A stretch of DNA of 64,000 nt from Labeo rohita (GCF_022985175.1 NC_066889.1:7469418-7533417), one strand, 5' to 3'; shown: positions 22,716-35,130, numbered from the stretch's first letter. Numbers and translations are program-made. Notes: generated by a model not told the origin, from the letters alone.

Positions 22716-24717
22716 CTAATATTGCAACAGTGGCTAACTGGAAACCAGTGCCTCTACCTACATTTTTTGCAAAATTTCAAAACGTTCCTGTACATCATTC
22801 TCTGCACAATTCACTGCAATCATCAAGTCAGCTCCCTGTAATTTTTTTGGATCAGGATTAGAGGTATGAATATTCTAAAGATGATGTTTCAGCATCAAAC
22901 AAGTACAATCATACAGAAACAGGCTGTGTGTTCAAATCTTGTGAATAATGTTAGACTAATGTGGTGATACATTACTGTGCTGTGTGGCTGCGCATGGCAA
23001 ACCGCTGTAGTGAGCATCTTCCTGATGTGGGATTCCCTAATGCCCCTCCCTTCATTCACCATCATATAATATTTGTTTGTTCGTTTGTTTTTACTGTCCA
23101 ACGAAAGTCATTTGGATTCAGTGTAATTTGACTTTCATTATGTCATGTTTTATGTTTTGAGGCATTTATCAGTATAAAAGATAATGGATTATATTATTAT
23201 TATTATTATTATTATTGGCTTATACGTAGGTGTGGCTGAAATGAATGAACGTTAGATGCAAGTATAGATTATTGTATGCAGTTCCAGCATGCTCAGTGGT
23301 TGAAAATAGATCTGCAGTAATTGCAGATAACAAGGGTGCCTTTGAAGTGCATAGAAATAGTTACATCAACAAATGACCTAACAAGATCCATGTGAGAAGG
23401 TCAAGTTTTCCTTTCTGAATTCTAAAGGAGAAACATGGTCTTTGCATTAGTAAGCTGTCGTCTGCTCTACTTAGAAAGTGCAAACAGAAACATTAAGTGC
23501 TTAGTGGTTCAACTGGACACATTTATCATTTTTATTCAGCAGGTTTTAATAAATTATATCTATGTTTTAAAGCCAGGAAGGATTAATGACTTCAGCAATG
23601 CAGAAGCACTATGAGGCTAAAAGGAGGTAATTCCTGAGTTACAGTATAGAAGTTACTGTACAAAAGTTATGCCTAACAGTGTTGCCATGTACCATGTGTA
23701 CTGTGCATTGTTTTCTAACCAGATATTTTAGCACAAACATGTAATGTTTAGCTATAAGTCTTTGAATATAATACATTTATTTTTAGAAGCAAAATGGCAT
23801 AAAGCACAACTATTTTGGAATATATCTTGGTCTGTTCTTAAATCATAAATTGTATGTATGTATGCATGTATGTATGTATTTATTTAAAGTCTTTACACAT
23901 TTGTTCAGATGATTCACTGTTTTATAGATCTGATTTCATATGCTTTTTTTCGTTGTTTGGGAGGCCATATGTTTGTTATGTAATAGCTAGCAGCTGTTAA
24001 TGTCAATTTGCACAACAATCTAATCGCAAGCTGTGAATTATATGGTACAGTGTGAGGCAAAGTCTATAGTAATTACAGATCACACAAGCGATGTTAAAGC
24101 AAATCTAATACATTCACTAGCAGTTAAGAGTTTGCTTGACAGCTCTTTTTCTAATTCTAAACATAAATACAACATACACAATATTGTAATTAAATATTTT
24201 TTTCATTAGCACCATCTGCAAACAGTATTCCACAAGTGTTTATTCTTCACCGTGCCAGTGACTTTTGGCTTACACCAGGCAATTTTTGATATCCCAGTGC
24301 ATCTGTTCTTGTGCATGTAAGAAAAAAGAAAAAGAGTGGCAAAGTCATCATTCTTGAATTGGAAGTTTCCCACATCTATTTCATTAGCGAGTTTTCAGAC
24401 AGATCTTGTTGCCAGTCAACAAAGCAAAGGCATTATATCACTGTCTCAGACCTGCATGCTTTCCTGACAAGCAATTAACTGAAGGAATATTGTGTTGTCT
24501 GAATGGAAGTTGGGAGGTATTATGAAACAGTGGTGCAGGAACACCCCTCATACATCTCACCTGTCAATCATTCCCTTTGCTGAATCTATGTATCATGAAT
24601 ATGTATTGCATGCTCTCCAGTCATGTCATTTAAACATGGATTGATAGACAATAAATTTTATTAGTTCCCTTTGACCTAAGTGACCTAAGAACTTTTTAAA
24701 TTGTATCCAAAATTTTA

Positions 24718-24722
<5 letters not shown>
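22716..24722. other. no gene recognised; microsatellites at 23193 and 23852
   Basis: (TTA)n at 23193-23216 and (TATG)n at 23852-23880. The rest is unique-looking, including 24050-24640, which is repeat-free. No coding signal. Confidence 0.5.
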
Positions 24723-24750
<28 letters not shown>

Positions 24751-24836
24751 TACATGTATTTTACTTACACTAGAATATTAATATACAAATATTATTCTAT
24801 TCTATTCTATTCTATTCTATTCTATTCTATTCTATT
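24723..24836. repeat. (AC)n and (TATTC)n microsatellites
   Basis: AC units at 24723-24750. Pentamer TATTC units at 24794-24836 abut the solo LTR directly. Confidence 0.97.
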
Positions 24837-25301
24837 CGTAATGCGGACTCGTAGGAAGCGTGTAAGATCCAATAGCAAGCTTTATTTACAGATCGTAGTC
24901 AGACAGGCAGGGTCAGTATCCAAACAAACAGAGTGACAAAGGCAAAACAATATCGTAGTCCTCAAAACAGGCACAGTCCAAAAACCAGAGAGAGCAGTCC
25001 AAAAAGTGACAAATGAACAGGGCTGAGAATCTAGGCAAAACTATGGCAATGAACAGACAAAACTATGGCAAAAACAAAGTAAAAACTATGACTATGAAAC
25101 AAAACCGTGGTAATCAAAACAGGCAAGGAAACAGGAAAAACGCTTGGTAGAGTCCGCATGAGCAAAACAATACTTCGCGAAGACAGCTTTAAAATGGCCT
25201 CCTTTTGTGGCCACCAAACAGGAAGTAACCAACAAAGCAGCAGAGGGAGCAGCAACAGTCAGTCAGTGGATGAGGGCTCCCTCTGCTGGTGTGGCGTTAC
25301 A
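24837..25301 (-). mobile_element. solo LTR, antisense
   Basis: 465 bp ending GGCGTTACA, so on the minus strand it begins TGTAACGCC. The other end has CG where CA/TG symmetry predicts TG. CTATT flanks both sides (24832-24836 and 25302-25306), an exact 5-bp duplication, though CTATT is also the neighbouring microsatellite unit. On the minus strand TAAATAAAGCTTGC holds a polyadenylation signal. Parts (AAGCTTTATT, AGGCAGGGTCA, GACAAAGGCAA) resemble the LTRs at 39621 and 43006, so the families are related. No internal region remains, as expected after LTR-LTR recombination. Confidence 0.85.
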
Positions 25302-26920
25302 CTATTCTTATTTTCAGACTTGGTGTGGTTTATATATCAATATCACTCTGCATGGAAGATTACAACCCAGATGCATCATAGTATTTTGTTTCGTGACTTG
25401 TTCCTAATTTGTATCATTTATGTTTTTTTTTTTTTTGTATGCTTTTTCCCTCTGTTTGTTCCCAGCATGAGAATGTAATTTGTGAATCATTGGCTTTCAG
25501 AGGATGTGCTATTGTGCTTTCACTCTGGAACGAGATAAAGCGGTACACAGGACAAACCTGCATGTATAGTGGCATTTATAAATGAGTGGTCACTCTATCT
25601 TTGAGGCTCATATTAATTTTCACTTCACTTTTAAATAAAAAATGTATTTTGTGTTAAGATGAGGTAGTGCTGTGTGCAGCTCGGCTGATCGTAAGCCCAC
25701 TGCTTTTTAGTAGATTGGATATCTGAAGCTGGAAAGTGTTAATAAAAAAGAAAGCATGCCAGTAAGTTCCTTTTTTTTATTTGCGTGGTTATAGACTTGA
25801 GAAAAATGCATTCTTTTTGCAAACCACTTGCTTTGAGAGGCACTGTATTGAAATCTTAGCAAATGAATCAGAATTTTTTTATTAAAAAAAAAACACTAAT
25901 TCATGGGTTTATAAAGCTGCTATGGAAAACAAATGCAACAAACAATGAATTGACAATTGCTTAGTGTGAAATTAAACAATTAAACAATTAATTAGCATAT
26001 TTTATTTTAACCCTTTCAAGCATGGTGCCAACACAAAATTAGTTTTAAAAAAATGGTTTGTGTGTAAAGGGAGCATTTGCAATACAATGTAACTAAACTG
26101 TTTATATGTATTAGAAAGGATGTATTAAAACTGTATGTATTAAATTCTTACACATCAATTACACATTAGCTGTGTTAATGATTTGAACACAATGAATGTG
26201 TCAGAAAGGCTAGCACAAAGGTATGTAAATGTGTAATATTAACACATTTTGTGATGTTTTTGGCAACACAAGAATGTGTTAAAAATGTACCTAATATCCT
26301 ATGCAAAATATGCCTTTTGGCACAAAATTAGTTCTGACAATAAATGAAAATAAAAATGAATAATTTGTGAGTTTGACATTTATTGTCATAAAAATTAATT
26401 GCAAAACTCATAGAAACCAAACTGCTTAATAAAGTAGAATTATAAGCAGTTAGGGTTAAAAAAAAAAGTATATGTCCAATGTAGGACAAAACAGTTATTT
26501 TTTTCCCAGTTTTATTAGCTAACCTGACAGATAACCCTCACAACTTTCTGTCTTGCTTTGATGGAGAACTCAAGGCATGAGGCATCTGATCTAACAGACC
26601 AGAAGGACAAACAGATGGAAGCTTGTACTCCTCCATCTTTTCCACAGTATATGAGTAAAAGTGATCTTCAAAACAAGTAGCTTTAACAGTCCTTAAAAAA
26701 ACCAACACAATGTTGGGGAGAATATGCAAGATTATAGACCCAGCAGAACTTGGAACGGCTTATTCAAGGCATGGTTTCGGCTTTATTCTACCAGTGAAAT
26801 TGCTTTGTCTTTTTTGGCAACTGTGACAAACTGGTGGGTCTTACTGGTCAGGTTCCAGTGCAGACTAATTGTGGTTGCTGGCAATGCCAGTGTCACATAG
26901 AACAGATCCTGGTTCCACAC
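25302..26920. other. no gene recognised
   Basis: AT-rich. ACACAAAATTAGTT recurs at ~26032 and ~26322. No gene. Confidence 0.55.
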
Positions 26921-27009
26921 TAAAGGTGCTTTAAAAGGTTCACTGCGATGCCATAGAAGAACCACTTTTGGTTCCACAAAGCACCATTCAGTCAAAGGTT
27001 ATTTAACCT

Positions 27010-28066
27010 TTTAACTGTCACCTTTCCCTTCAGTGGGATGCTTAAATGAGAAGTCCACTTCCAAAACAAAGATTCACATATAATGTACTCACCCCCTTGT
27101 CATCCAAGATGTTCATGTCTTTCTTTCTTCAGTCATAAAGAAATTATATTTTTTGAGGAAAACATTTCTGCATTTTTCTCCATATAATGGACTGGTATGG
27201 TGCCCCGATTTTGAACTTCCAAAAAGCAGTTTAAGTGCGTCTTCAAACGATCCCAAATGTGGTTGTAAACGATCCCAGCCGAGGAAGAAGGCTCTTATCT
27301 AGCGAATCGTTTGGTTATTTACATTAAAAAAATACAATTTAAATACTTTTTAATCTCAAATGCTCGTCTTGCCTTTCTCTCCCTGAACTCTGTGTATTCT
27401 GACTCAAGACAGTTAGGGTATGTCGAAAAACTCCAAATGTATTTTCTCCCTCAACTTTAAAAATCATTTCATAATCATCCTACATCGCTGCTGAAGTACC
27501 GACCCAGTCTTTGCAAAGTGAACATGCAAAGAAGATCAAACACCCTTAACAAAAAAGGTAAAACAGCGATATAGGACGATTTCGAAGTTGAGGGAGAACA
27601 TGAGATGGAAGTTTTTTGACATACCCTAACTGTCATGAACCGGAACAAAAGCAGTCCAGGCAGAGTAAGACAAGACGACCGTTTGGCATTAAAAAGTATA
27701 TAAATTGTATTATTTGTATTAAAATAACTGATCGTTTCGCTAGATAAGACCCTTCTTTCCTGGCTGGGATCGTTTACAACCGCATTTGGGATCGTTTGAA
27801 GCCGCATTTAAACTGCCTTTTGGAAGTTCAAAATCGGGGCACCATATCAGTCCATTATATGAAGAAAAATACAAATAAATCCTAATCTAATAATGACAAA
27901 CTATATATCGTTGGAAAGGTCTAAGACTCCAAAATAGATATTTTACTGCTGCTTTTTGTTACAAATTTAACAGTAATAGATTAAGTAATAAGTAATAGAT
28001 TAATTTATGACAAGAGTGCACCTCAAAAATCTGCATCATAATGGGAGTTCTGACCTTTGTCACAAA

Positions 28067-28098
<32 letters not shown>

Positions 28099-28326
28099 CT
28101 GCCATTTTCTCTATCACATTTTAGAAATCATCAGAAATTATACATCAGTTAAAAGTGTAAAACCTCAAAATTCATCCTGTGAAAGCCATTTTTAAAATCA
28201 TTACATTACCATGGAAATTGGACTTCAAAACCATATTACAAAATGTATTTGTTCATGAATTATAACAAATTAAGTTTGGATAGTGCACTTTCACGTCTAT
28301 GTTCAAAAATGGGGGTGACAGTTAAA
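27010..28326. mobile_element. middle nested element (TTTAACTGTCACC ends)
   Basis: TTTTAACTGTCACC at 27009-27022 and GGTGACAGTTAAA at 28315-28327 form an inverted pair. The right interior (AACTATATATCGTTGGAAAG, ATAATGGGAGTTCTGACC, ATAGTGCACTTTCACG) looks like one dispersed family. The left arm is short because the inner element cuts in. Confidence 0.45.
27043..27870. mobile_element. TTAAAGG fold-back, copy with long interior
   Basis: Starts TTAAATGAGAAGTCCACTTCC. Arms meet around 27510-27530. TTAGGGTATGTCGAAAAAC at 27412 pairs with GTTTTTTGACATACCCTAA at 27612. The right arm stops at about 27870, before the terminal ~160 bp. The ~180-bp interior between those motifs is absent from the 4329 copy. 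A 110-residue minus-strand frame spans the interior and right arm but is unrecognised. Confidence 0.88.
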
Positions 28327-28361
28327 GGGAACTGTGAAGCACCTTTATTTTTAAGAGTTTA

Positions 28362-29107
28362 TATCAAGAGGAGAAGAAAGAGAATTTGTATTGCATTTTG
28401 AAAGAGATAGGGGGAGATGAAGAGAGATGAGAAGACAAGGAGATCAGTGCAATAAATAGGGTAAACGGAGTGACTAAAGGAAGAAGGAAAGGAACACCCA
28501 GAGTAAAACATGACAATTCCTTTTTACATGCTGTATGTTTTAAGGATAATTAGTGTTAAAGTGTCCAAAATACTAGCTCATACTACATAATTAAATAAAA
28601 CTGAAAAAATAAAATGTCAAGTCCTGCAAACATAAAATAGCAGATCTGACACTACTCCAGTTTGACACTGCACCAGATTTTACAACTGAGAAGGACAGGG
28701 AAAGTTTTATTTTTAAGAGTTTACTTAACAGTTAATTATTACTCAGCATTGTTACAGTTTGTAAACTGTTCCAACCTCTTCTCCAAAGCTGCAATCCGGT
28801 TCAATTTTGGAATGATGGATGATTCCAATTTTTGGATGAACATCTTCCCCTTCTTATCAAACTTCTTTCCAAATTCTATCTGGCTAATGTTTTGTACAGA
28901 ATTGCAGAATGTAAATTATTTGCAGAAAAATATTTTGATTTAAATTAAAAAAACAATCAAAATAATGCAAAAATAAACATACGTTTGTAAAGAATGCCTA
29001 ATATTATGTAAACCACTTTGTTCAACCAGAATTGCTTGTAAATGTGTTTTATGAATAAATCAGAATTTGAACTTGAACATGAATGCTAAAAAGCTAAAAA
29101 AAAAAAA
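28362..29107. other. no gene recognised
   Basis: TTTTATTTTTAAGAGTTTA recurs at 28700, echoing the 28340 element end. An A-rich run sits at 29098-29108. The 93-residue frame at 28662 is unrecognised. Confidence 0.5.
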
Positions 29108-29234
29108 GCTAAAAGTGCTACCGCCAGACCCGGAGATCAGCTGAATGGATTCGAAAATGGTAAAACTCAACTGTTTAACTCTAGGGGAGTTGGACAATGA
29201 GCCTATTTTCAAAAAAAGTGGAGTGTTCCTTTAA
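29108..29234. mobile_element. right-end fragment of a common fold-back repeat
   Basis: CTAAAAGTGCTACCGCCAGA, GATCAGCTGAATGGATTCG, and ending AAGTGGAGTGTTCCTTTAA: the end of a well-represented fish repeat. Its CCTTTAA terminus resembles the fold-back family at 4329. Confidence 0.65.
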
Positions 29235-29904
29235 GTTAACAAATGTATATAATTTATTAAAACCAGCCTGAATTTTTCAACAGTTTTATTCTATATTACT
29301 AGAGTGCTACACATAATTTGGTATTTTTTCTCTAAACATTTCTTCTATATTCAAAATTGAGTCAAAAAACAAACTTCTGGAAACATTCAATCTGGAAACA
29401 TTATATGGTGATTATATCATGTTTATATGCAATAGTATATTATATGCTTATGTTCAAACAGTTTTTTTTTTTTTTGTAGCGTAGTGCAAATGCTTCCTGT
29501 ATTTTGAAAAAAGATGTAACATACCCCTCTGAAATTGATATTGATTTTACTGAGCCTATCACCTCTGATTGATTGAGAAGATGACCTGAAAAAACAGGAT
29601 AGATTTGATTTGCCTCAAAGGCATTCAGGCTTTGACCTAGCAATCAGATTTCAGATCAGGTTAATGCTACATTCATCAGGTGTAATGCCTGGACCGTCTT
29701 CTCTAGAATGTGTTCTTCTGTTTTGTTGTCTGAGAGAGGCTTGGTGAGCATTTAACAAAATAAAAGACTATGAAATGTCCTCCAGCACTGAGGAGAATGC
29801 TTACGAAATAGTTTTACATCAGTTGATGATGTAAAGACCATCACAGTAATACTTCCCATAAAGTCTGCAAAGGTGTAAATCAGTTATTTTAATAACATTG
29901 TTAA
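29235..29904. other. no gene recognised
   Basis: Unique-looking AT-rich DNA with a short T run at 29462-29476. Confidence 0.6.
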
Positions 29905-32146
29905 TTAGGGGCCAAGCACCGAAGGTGCGATGGCACCTATTGTATCCGTTAGCGTACTTTTTCTTCCGCTCTGGAAGTCTATGGCAGCCCATAGAACCGA
30001 TTGCGGGAAAGTTGTGAAATTTGGCACACTCATAGAGGACAGTCTCATCATTAACCACAGCAAATTTGGAGTCTCTAACTCAAACTCTCTAGCGCCACCA
30101 CTTGTCCAAAATTTAAATCATTTTATGCTAATAACTTTTGAACCGTAAGGCACAGAATCAAAATTCTTTTTTTCTCTGAATCCTTGGCTCATGCCGAGTC
30201 AAATTAAGTCCAAAATTCAAAAATCGTATGGTTCCGTTTTTTTTCTATAAATTTTTATTCGTAAAACCTACTTTTTCGAACTCGTCCTAGACGGGTTGTC
30301 TGATTTTTACCAAAATTGGCTCAGATCATCTTCAGACCATGGTGGCAAAAAGTTATGGAATTCAAGTTGATTAGTCGAACCGTTTTCGAATAACACGCAA
30401 ATGAATTCTACGAAAAGCCCGCAAAAATGTATGTGAGGTTATATCTCTGCAACGGTTTGGCGTATTGAGACCAAACTTGGTGTGTGTCATAACAAGCATG
30501 ACCTGAGGCTACCTGCAGTGTTTCGGCACAGTGCCACCTAGTGGTCAGGAGATATGTAAAATGGCTTTTTTTGCTTATAACTTCTGAATGGTTTGGCCAA
30601 AAATTACAAAACTGGTCTCTTCAGATTTGGTGCATCATGCTGAGTCCAACCATATCCAATTTTCCCATGTCAGCCATTTTGAGTGTCGACCATATTGAAT
30701 TTTGTCCAAAAATGCTATATTTTACGAATACATTGACGTATCGTTACAAAACTCGGTATGTGTCTTCGGCACCATGCCCTGACAGTACTCAAAAAGTTTG
30801 GATGTAGCGCCATCTTGTGGTCAAAAGTTATAATGAAATTTAGAAATCTGCTTATAACTTTTGTTTTAATTGGCCTATTCTAATGAAACTAGTCTTGATA
30901 TATTCCTTAGATCATGCAGAGATCATTGATACCAGTTATGCCATAATTGGATGAACTTCCTGTCCGCCATTTTGATTTATGTTGAAAACCTACTTTTGCG
31001 AACTCCTCCTAAACTGTTTGTCCAATTTTCACCAAATTTGACTCAGATCATCTTCAGACCGTGCTGACAAAAGTTACGGATTTTGTGTCGTTGCTTAGTA
31101 GGAAACGGTTTTCGTTTAGCGCATCAACGAATTTGCTGGATGGATGCTAAACTGCAACTGAGGCTGTATCTCTGCAGAACTTTAACATATTTGCACCAAA
31201 CTTTGTATGTGCCATTGTCACCTCACACTGACCACACCACATCAATTTGGTAACAGCGCCACCTACTGGTCAGAAGTAATATACCATTCATTAAACATTA
31301 ATAATGAAATTTCCAAAAATGCTAATAACTTTAGTTTACAATGGCCTACTTTAATAAAACTGGTCTTGTTATATTCCTTGGATCATGCCAAGAACACTGA
31401 TACCAATTATACCATAATTGGGTGAACTTCCTGTCCGCCATTTTAATTAATATTGAAAAACTAGTTTTTCAAACTCCTCCTAGACCGTTGGTACAATTTT
31501 CACCAAATTTGACTCGGATCATCTTCCGACCATGCTGACAAAAAGTTATGGTTTTCATGTCAATAGACAAAACGATTTTCGTTTAGCACATCAACAAATT
31601 TGTTGGAAAGATGCCAAACTGCGTCTGAGGCTGTATCTCCACAAAGCTTTGATATATTTACACCAAACTTTGTATGTGCCATTGTCACCTCACACTGACC
31701 ACGCCACTTCAATTTGGTAACAGCGCCACCTATTGGTCCACCATTTTGATTAATGTACAAAACCTACTTGTTTAATACACCATTCATTAAACAATAACTG
31801 TCCTGAATTTGAGGCATAGACAAAATACAGCACCACTGCAAAACATGACTCTGAGGCTGTATCTCTGTAAAGGTTTGACATAATGACACCAAACTTTGTG
31901 TGTGTCATTGTCAACTCACACAGAACACATCACATCAATTTGATTGCCACCTATTGGTCAATAGCGATAACCCATTAAATCATATTATTAGTGGTTGTAT
32001 TTATGATTTTTCAGCCATTCAAATGATATCATCCTAAAATGGCTTTAATTACTCGTTGTAGTCGGTCTGCTGCTCCTTGCCGCGCTTAGCTCCTCATTCT
32101 GCTTCTTATGTGCTTGGCCCCGCATTTGCTGCTTGCAGCTATATTT
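29905..32146. mobile_element. 2.2-kb dispersed repeat with internal modules
   Basis: GGGGCCAAGCAC at 29908-29919 and GTGCTTGGCCCC at 32110-32121 are a perfect 12-bp inverted pair. A tail with GCTGCTTGCAGC follows the right copy. The interior repeats a module at about 30290, 30992 and 31466 (AACTCCTCCTAGACCG, ACCAAATTTGACTCAGATCA, TCTTCAGACC, CTGACAAAAAGTTATGG), each followed by GGCTGTATCTCTGCA and a GCGCCACCTA(N)TGGTC site. No long frame. I recognise the texture from fish genomes but not the superfamily. Confidence 0.8.
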
Positions 32147-32204
32147 ATATTTTATTTTTCGGTTTTCATTTTAATTTTTGTTACAATTTTAGTAACTTTG
32201 TTGT

Positions 32205-32236
<32 letters not shown>

Positions 32237-34789
32237 GTTATTAATATCAATTATGTCTTAGTTTTTGGTTTTAGTATATTTAATTTTTTCATCTTAATTT
32301 TTTTTTATTATTATTATTTCAGCTTAAAACTGTTGTAATGTTTATTGTATTAGGAGTAATTAATTTCTGGTTTTAGTTAACTGTAAAAATCTCAGTAAAA
32401 ATGCTTTATAATATATTTATTATTTGGCCTTCTTAAAATAATGTACTTGCTCTCTGCAATACTTGATTCTGAGTTAGTCACCACATGCTGAGGTCAAACA
32501 TTTTTGTATAATGACCACTAAAGTATTTTAACTTCCAATTTGGAGGAAGGAAAGATGTGTCATAATAACTGGACTAAATCGGACTTCTACGACCACACAG
32601 CAGTTTCCTCCAAATGACATTTTAATGCCTCATTGTCTTCTGTCATTATTTTGCTTGTGCTGGGTCTGTACATTAGCCGTACATCCCAACAGGGCAATCA
32701 CAGTGTCTTCAAGCTGGTGTGTTGAAGCTAATGTTGTGCTGGTGGGGCTGACCTGGCTGACCCTGTGATGGTCAGAACAGGAGTGTGGAAAGGGCAGGAG
32801 TGAAGTGCTGGTCCGGCAACACCCGTGGCACTTTATCAATCAACAGTGGCATCTATTCCAGCTGGTGCCACCTGGCCTACTCCGTCAGTGTCAGCGGTTA
32901 TTTCAAGGCACTGCCAAAAGCAGGGACTGGATATAGCTGCTGGCATGCACCAGGATTCCGTCATGGGTCATTAGATTATTGGAACGGAGACTGTTTTCAA
33001 AATTATTATGAGAGGTGCTGGGAGTATTTGTGTCTTTTAGTATCCGACATTCTTATTTAATTATACAGCAGCTAGTAGGTAGGGTTACAGCAGCTAGCCA
33101 GAGTTGGGTTCACGTCACTGCCCTTGTAGTTATTGAAAGTAAGTTTGTTCATTGGAGACATAAGACCAAAAATGTCCTGTATTTATGTATTTGTTCGTTT
33201 GTTCGTTAAGATGTGTACAAACAAGGTGTTATCACAGTATACTCGATAGTTACACCGCATTATATTTTTATGCTATTAAACTGAGTTGTTAAGATTAAAC
33301 ATTAAAAAGCTTAATGGAATCAAAGTTTTTAAAAACCATATGAAACCAACATGAATGCACATTTCATAGAACTTGGCATGTGTTTTAAACTAGATTTTCA
33401 AAACACTGTTTCCTTTTTTTTTTTTTTTTTTTTTGGACACTCTTTTTGTGATCAACCCATAAGCAACTTGACACACAGTGACCCCAACTAGTGTTTGTAC
33501 ATATAAATCTAACCTACAATGTGTTAGTCAACAAAATAACAAAGCAAGTGTCTTGCAATTAATTTGAACTAAGATTGTGAATTAAAAGCTTAAATTTTAT
33601 GTGATTAATTAAAATATGTGATGCGACCGAGGAAAACCCAACACATGGTGAATTTTTTTTTAAATCTTCTTTAGGTTTTGATGCTATATGAAAGCTGGAT
33701 TCAAGCCCTTTCCAAAACTGTTTTTTATTTTGTCCATAGCTTGAATGTAACAAAAGCTATCTTAAATTGTCTGATAGCTATGATTTTCAGGAATGCAATT
33801 TTGAGAAAACCTGGTTTAAAGTGAGACAGTTTTCACTTTAATTTTACAGGTTTTACTAGAGCTGTCAGGAGCACTGTACTGCATCATTACACAAACAGAC
33901 TAATGTTACCCTGAAGAGGACAGTTTTCCGTTGTTTATCATGGGCATAGTCTCTGAAATTTTGATCACCCCTTAGTATGTTTAGATAGCCCGAATAGTGT
34001 ACATTGTAGAAAAGCGAGCACAGCGCAACTGTTTGCGCACTGTGCTTATAACAGTGTTATCGGACTCCTCCTCTTTAGTAACTTCATTATCCGATCCTTT
34101 ATCTCTGGATGTGAATAGTCCATTATAACGTCGTTTAGGGCACTGACGTCACCAAGATTGAGCAGATTAAGATGAGAAAAATCGTTAGGTGAACAGCTAC
34201 TTCAGACTTTGTTGTTCTCTCGCAGTCTCGTTTACACAGGACTGGTGGGGAATGTGCATTGACCACCTTTAATAAATATGTTACATGGTTTATTTTGATA
34301 GGTTAACTATTTTTGTAGTGTTAAGAGAAAGCCCCTCCGCAGAACGTTCTAATTTCTGCTCGCTGCAATAAATCGCCATTTTTCTGCACTAAACAATGAA
34401 TTTTACCAAGATATTTTCAGAGATGATAGACAAGATGTTATAGAATGATAATTTAATAAAAACCTAATATTGAAAAAATAATTGACATTCGACCTATTTT
34501 TCTAATTTCCTGACAAAAAAAATAGCAGCGCGACATCCAACAGGTTTTCCCAGATCGCATCACATATATGTATTCAACATCACTGCTGTTCAAATGTAAT
34601 TGCTGGCTTGTTTGTCAATGTGTGATACAGTGATTGTTTTGTGCAAGCATTGCTCTAATCACTGATGAATTCCTGCCACTAGACAATTATTACTGTATTC
34701 AGCACAGTGTAAATACTGTAATTTTGTGATTGCTGTCCATAATTAAACCAGTTTAGTCCATGTCTCTCTCTCTCTTAAAGAAAGTTCAG
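32147..34789. other. no gene recognised
   Basis: TTA/ATT-rich low complexity at ~32150-32330, and a ~22-base T run at about 33413-33434. The block 32640-33030 is repeat-free and carries a 91-residue plus frame (32785-33060) with ordinary amino-acid usage but no domain known to me. A consensus CRE (TGACGTCA) lies at 34144-34151. No exon is defensible. Confidence 0.45.
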
Positions 34790-35130
34790 TGAGCATGGGC
34801 AAGGTTAACAGCTTTTTGTGATTACGATTAGGCCATTATAACCCTGCCACCTGATAAGGTAGTCCTGAGGGCCATGCTCCCCATATGGCCGCCTAAATAA
34901 CATCTTTTCTGTGCGGGTGGAATTATCAGGATCCCAACGGGCTCCAGGCAGACTGAATAAACAGCTGGTTGATAAGAAACCTAATTTAAACGGCTGTCTT
35001 TCTCCCTTACCAGTGTACAGTTGGGGTGCTTCCCATTTCGCTGAGGCTTTATTCCAGATCAAACGTGCCAGGGTGCTGGGAACACCAGAAACCCAAGGGA
35101 GCGTAATCGTTTTATCCCACCAATTTATTT
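34790..35130. promoter_or_regulatory. candidate conserved non-coding element
   Basis: Repeat-free, mixed composition: GATTACGATTAGGCCATTA, CCTGATAAGG and CCCCATATGGCCGCC (GATA-like and CArG-like), TGATAAGAAACC. Overlapping short frames on both strands are not recognisable. Function inferred from texture only. Confidence 0.35.

Larger units (their letters stand above)
26921..28361. mobile_element. outer of three nested elements (GAACC-rich family)
   Basis: Left piece: TAAAGGTGCTTTAAAAGGTT, GATGCCATAGAAGAACCA, TTTTGGTTCCACAAAG (26921-27008). Right end: GTGAAGCACCTTTATTTTTA near 28334-28354. These match opposite ends of a fish fold-back repeat I recall, which is rich in AGAACC. The DNA between them appears to be later insertions. 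Confidence 0.55.

Noticed and set aside
34144..34151. consensus CRE (TGACGTCA) as a promoter
   Set aside because: A single 8-bp motif with no other promoter signals nearby.
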